A stretch of DNA of 15,880 nucleotides from DATDGX01 sp036521875 (GTDB taxonomy: Bacteria; Desulfobacterota; Binatia; Binatales; Binataceae): the NCBI GenBank assembly GCA_036521875.1, contig DATDGX010000239.1, forward strand, positions 1 through 15,880, in the 5' to 3' direction. Within the stretch, counting starts at the first letter, position 1, and each line of letters opens with the position of its first letter. Positions 13,946-15,880 of this stretch are shown one piece after another. Position numbers and translations under genes: made by a program. The notes beneath the pieces were generated by a model, which ran no database searches, had not been told where the DNA came from, and saw only the letters and a list, made by a program, of their open reading frames with translations.

Positions 13946-14389
13946 TCAGTCCTCGAACTCCTGTTCCGGGCGCCGTGCGAAAATCGTCCCATCTTCGATC
14001 TCGAGCGGCACGCGATACAAAAATTTCCCACACGCGCTTGGCGGACCCGCGATACATTCGCCGCTGACCGGCTCGTAGTACGCGTTGTGCGTCTGACACA
14101 TCAGGTAGCGGCCCTCCTCGGCGAAGAACTGATTGTCGACCCAATCCATCGCCATCGGAACATGGCGGCATCGATTTACGTATGCGTGATGCGCGCCGTC
14201 GAAATTGATCAGGAAGCACTCTTCCTCGGCGCCGCGGATCGGCATCAGGAACTTTGCCGACTCGCCCGGCTTGAGGTCGCCGACGTGTCCGACGATGTAG
14301 CGCGGGGCGAGCCTCTTGCGCGCGCGGCGCGGGAATTTCCGGGTTAGCGGCGCGCGATCGCGATGAGCGTTGCGGCGATGATCGGACAT
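13946..14389 (-). CDS. Rieske [2Fe-2S] domain protein
   Basis: A 147-aa soluble protein carrying the Rieske pair Cys74-x-His76 (CRHVPM) and Cys98-x-x-His101 (CQTH), 21 residues apart, which bind a [2Fe-2S] cluster for single-electron transfer. The fold covers about 30-142 and ends with YRVPLEIEDGTIFARR. The extra disulfide cysteines of high-potential bc1-type Rieske proteins are not at their usual place after CxH, so a ferredoxin-like, lower-potential protein is more likely; Cys112 and Cys120 lie after the second motif. There is no Tat signal or membrane anchor, but a basic N-terminal stretch (5-30). No oxygenase, reductase or quinol oxidase gene is next to it, so its redox partner is unknown. 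ATG at 14389 is the only good start upstream of the domain. It is convergent with the 83-aa gene. Confidence 0.88.
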   Translation of the reverse strand: MSDHRRNAHRDRAPLTRKFPRRARKRLAPRYIVGHVGDLKPGESAKFLMPIRGAEEECFLINFDGAHHAYVNRCRHVPMAMDWVDNQFFAEEGRYLMCQTHNAYYEPVSGECIAGPPSACGKFLYRVPLEIEDGTIFARRPEQEFED

Positions 14390-14525
14390 TAGAGGGCGGC
14401 GCCGCGCGAAAAACGCGTCACCGCTTGCCGCAGTCTGCCAAAGCCCTTAGCATCAGTAAACGCGCTTCCGGTCTGAGTACGCATCGATCTGAAAACGTTT
14501 CGTGTAGAGGCCCGCGGCAGCCGCA
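14390..14525. promoter_or_regulatory. Divergent intergenic region upstream of the Rieske and MEMO genes
   Basis: These 136 nt separate two divergent genes and must hold at least one promoter. I see no clear -35/-10 pair. A short CGCG-AAAAA-CGCG hairpin near 14406-14418 is the only structure noticed. Confidence 0.3.
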
Positions 14526-15755
14526 ATGGACAAGCCGAAAATTCGACCCGTGGAGGCCTTTCCGGTCGAGCAGAAGGGGCAGACGCTGGTGTGCCTGCGC
14601 GATCCGAGCGCGCTTGCGCCCGAGCCGGTGCTGGTGGGGATGGGCGCGTACTTCCTGGTCACGCTGTTCGATGGTTCCAACGATCTGCGCGACATCCAGG
14701 CGGCCTTCACGCGGCGCTTCGGCGACCTGCTGCCGCTCGAGCAACTCGAACAGTTGATCGCGGCGCTGGACTCCGCGGGTTTTCTTTTTTCGCCGGCGTT
14801 TACCGAGCGCGAGCGGAGTGTGCGCGAGCAGTTTCACGCAAGCCCCGAGCGCGCAACGGCGCTTGCGGGTCTCTGCTACGAACGGGATGCGGTGAAGCTG
14901 CGCGCACAGCTCGGCGCGTTCTTCGATCCGCCGGAGGGGCCCGGCCGCACGCCCGCAGCGAACCGCGACACCGCGCTCGCCGGACTCATCGCGCCGCATA
15001 TCGATCCGCGCCGCGGCGCCGCCGCCTATGCGCATGCCTATGCCGAGCTGCTGTCGCATGAGCCGCCGGAGCTGGTGGTGATCCTGGGAACCTCGCACTA
15101 CGGCGCAGGTCCGGAATTGTTCGCCGCGACGCGCAAGAACTACGCGACGCCGCTCGGCGCGCTCGCGACCGATCGCGATTTCGTCGAGCGCCTGGCCGGG
15201 CGCTACTCGGGCGGCGACCTGTTCGCCGACGAACTGCTGCATCGCAACGAGCACTCGATCGAGTTCCAGGCGCTGTTCCTGGCGTGGGCATTGGGGACTC
15301 ACGGCTATCAGATCGTTCCGATCCTGGTGACCTCGTTCCATCAGATGGTCGAGAGCGGCGAGGTTCCGGCCGATGAATCGCGGGTCGCCTCGTTTCTAGA
15401 GGCGATGCGGGCGGAACTCGCGGCGGAGCGCAGGCGCGTGCTGATAATCGCGGGAGTGGATTTCGCGCATGTCGGCAAGAAATTCGGCGATTCGTTTGCC
15501 GCCGATCAATCGGTCGCCGAACGCGTCACGCGCGAGGACTTCGCGCTAATCGAGAATATCAAGCGTGGCGATTCCGCGGGCTTTTTCGCCGACGTCGCCC
15601 GGGACCAGGATGCGCGCCGGATATGCGGTCTCGCACCGATGTACACGCAGCTCGAGCTGCTGCGCGGGCGGCCGGCGAGGCTGCTAAAGTACGGGATCGC
15701 GATGGAGCCGGAGACCGAATCGGCAGTCTCGTTCGCCAGCCTCGCGATCGACTGA
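14526..15755 (+). CDS. amrB: MEMO-domain protein (AmmeMemoRadiSam system protein B) with N-terminal RRE-like domain
   Basis: This 409-aa protein combines a C-terminal MEMO domain (about 150-405; dioxygenase-LigB-like fold) with a ~120-aa N-terminal part. The MEMO metal-site residues are all present: APHID with His158, GTSHYG with His191 and RICGLAP with Cys367, matching the His, His and Cys ligands of human MEMO1, plus NEHSIEFQ (241-248) and GVDFAHVG (Asp312, His315). MEMO proteins bind copper or iron; their bacterial role alongside AMMECR1-like and radical-SAM partners is unresolved. The N-terminal segment GMGAYFLVTLFDGSNDLRDIQAAFTRRFG...LEQLIAALDSAGFL (about 38-88) looks like a winged-helix/PqqD-like recognition element. 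The ATG is fixed by an in-frame TAG at 14505-14507, although no good Shine-Dalgarno is visible. AMMECR1 and radical-SAM partners are not in the window and may lie to the right. Confidence 0.9.
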   Translation: MDKPKIRPVEAFPVEQKGQTLVCLRDPSALAPEPVLVGMGAYFLVTLFDGSNDLRDIQAAFTRRFGDLLPLEQLEQLIAALDSAGFLFSPAFTERERSVREQFHASPERATALAGLCYERDAVKLRAQLGAFFDPPEGPGRTPAANRDTALAGLIAPHIDPRRGAAAYAHAYAELLSHEPPELVVILGTSHYGAGPELFAATRKNYATPLGALATDRDFVERLAGRYSGGDLFADELLHRNEHSIEFQALFLAWALGTHGYQIVPILVTSFHQMVESGEVPADESRVASFLEAMRAELAAERRRVLIIAGVDFAHVGKKFGDSFAADQSVAERVTREDFALIENIKRGDSAGFFADVARDQDARRICGLAPMYTQLELLRGRPARLLKYGIAMEPETESAVSFASLAID

Positions 15756-15880
15756 ATTGGTGGGTTTTTCTGAATTCCTGAGTTTTTTCGCTGGATTTTC
15801 AGCGGCTCGGGTCCGTCGGCACGGCCTTTCCCAGCCTCTCCGCCTCGCTCCCAAGGCTTCACATGTCGCATTATTCTATG
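15756..15880. other. Right-edge non-coding stretch
   Basis: After the MEMO stop there are T-rich runs (15765-15769, 15783-15788) and a small CGCTG/CAGCG hairpin (15789-15804). The T-run precedes the hairpin, so this is not a classical terminator for the upstream gene. No gene start is evident before the edge. Confidence 0.3.

Noticed and set aside
15789..15804. Terminator after the MEMO gene
   Set aside because: The 5-bp hairpin is preceded, not followed, by the T-run, and the stem is short, so it does not fit intrinsic termination in the direction of the gene.

Overview
The window is a G+C-rich bacterial chromosome segment with tightly packed genes, several GTG or TTG starts and no tRNA, rRNA, CRISPR array or transposase. 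The gene set is a giant NAD-glutamate dehydrogenase of the 180-kDa class, a double-hotdog MaoC-type dehydratase, a leaderless Leu/Ile/Val-type binding protein, a GT87 mannosyltransferase-like protein and a MEMO/AmmeMemoRadiSam B protein. This would fit an uncultured soil or sediment lineage of the former Deltaproteobacteria (for example Binatota-like) or Acidobacteria-like bacteria. That placement is an impression from gene content, not a measured result.

Region 1 (1-4736, all minus strand) looks like one operon read leftwards: an unrecognised 83-aa protein, NagA (GlcNAc-6-phosphate deacetylase), a two-domain MaoC-like hydratase, a periplasmic-binding-protein fold without signal peptide, and AnmK (anhydro-MurNAc kinase), which runs off the left edge. 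Intergenic gaps are 28, 57 and 106 nt, and the last two genes overlap by 20 nt. AnmK and NagA are two steps of cell-wall amino-sugar recycling: anhMurNAc to MurNAc-6-P, then (through a MurQ etherase not seen here) GlcNAc-6-P to GlcN-6-P. The hydratase and binding protein do not belong obviously to that pathway.

Region 2 (4737-10944) starts with a 152-nt divergent promoter region containing a strong hairpin. A six-helix-type membrane protein is read rightwards and converges, with only 9 nt between stops, on the very large glutamate dehydrogenase read leftwards. A perfect TATAAT box lies inside the longest possible reading frame of that dehydrogenase. This argues that the real start is the GTG or TTG near 10615, giving a protein of about 1601 aa.

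Region 3 (10945-12358) is a GT87-family polytopic glycosyltransferase with visibly lower G+C than its neighbours and no other glycan genes nearby; it may have been acquired.

Region 4 (12359-15880) holds an RlmD-type iron-sulfur RNA uracil-C5 methyltransferase, a second unrecognised 83-aa protein, a stand-alone Rieske [2Fe-2S] protein on the opposite strand, and a MEMO-domain protein with its metal-ligand residues and an extra N-terminal winged-helix/RRE-like segment. The last 125 nt hold no gene that I can support.

I found no clear-cut new defence or mobile system. The most unusual items are the leaderless binding protein with a pentapeptide-repeat tail placed between murein-recycling genes, the MEMO fusion, the GT87 composition island and the two small orphan proteins.
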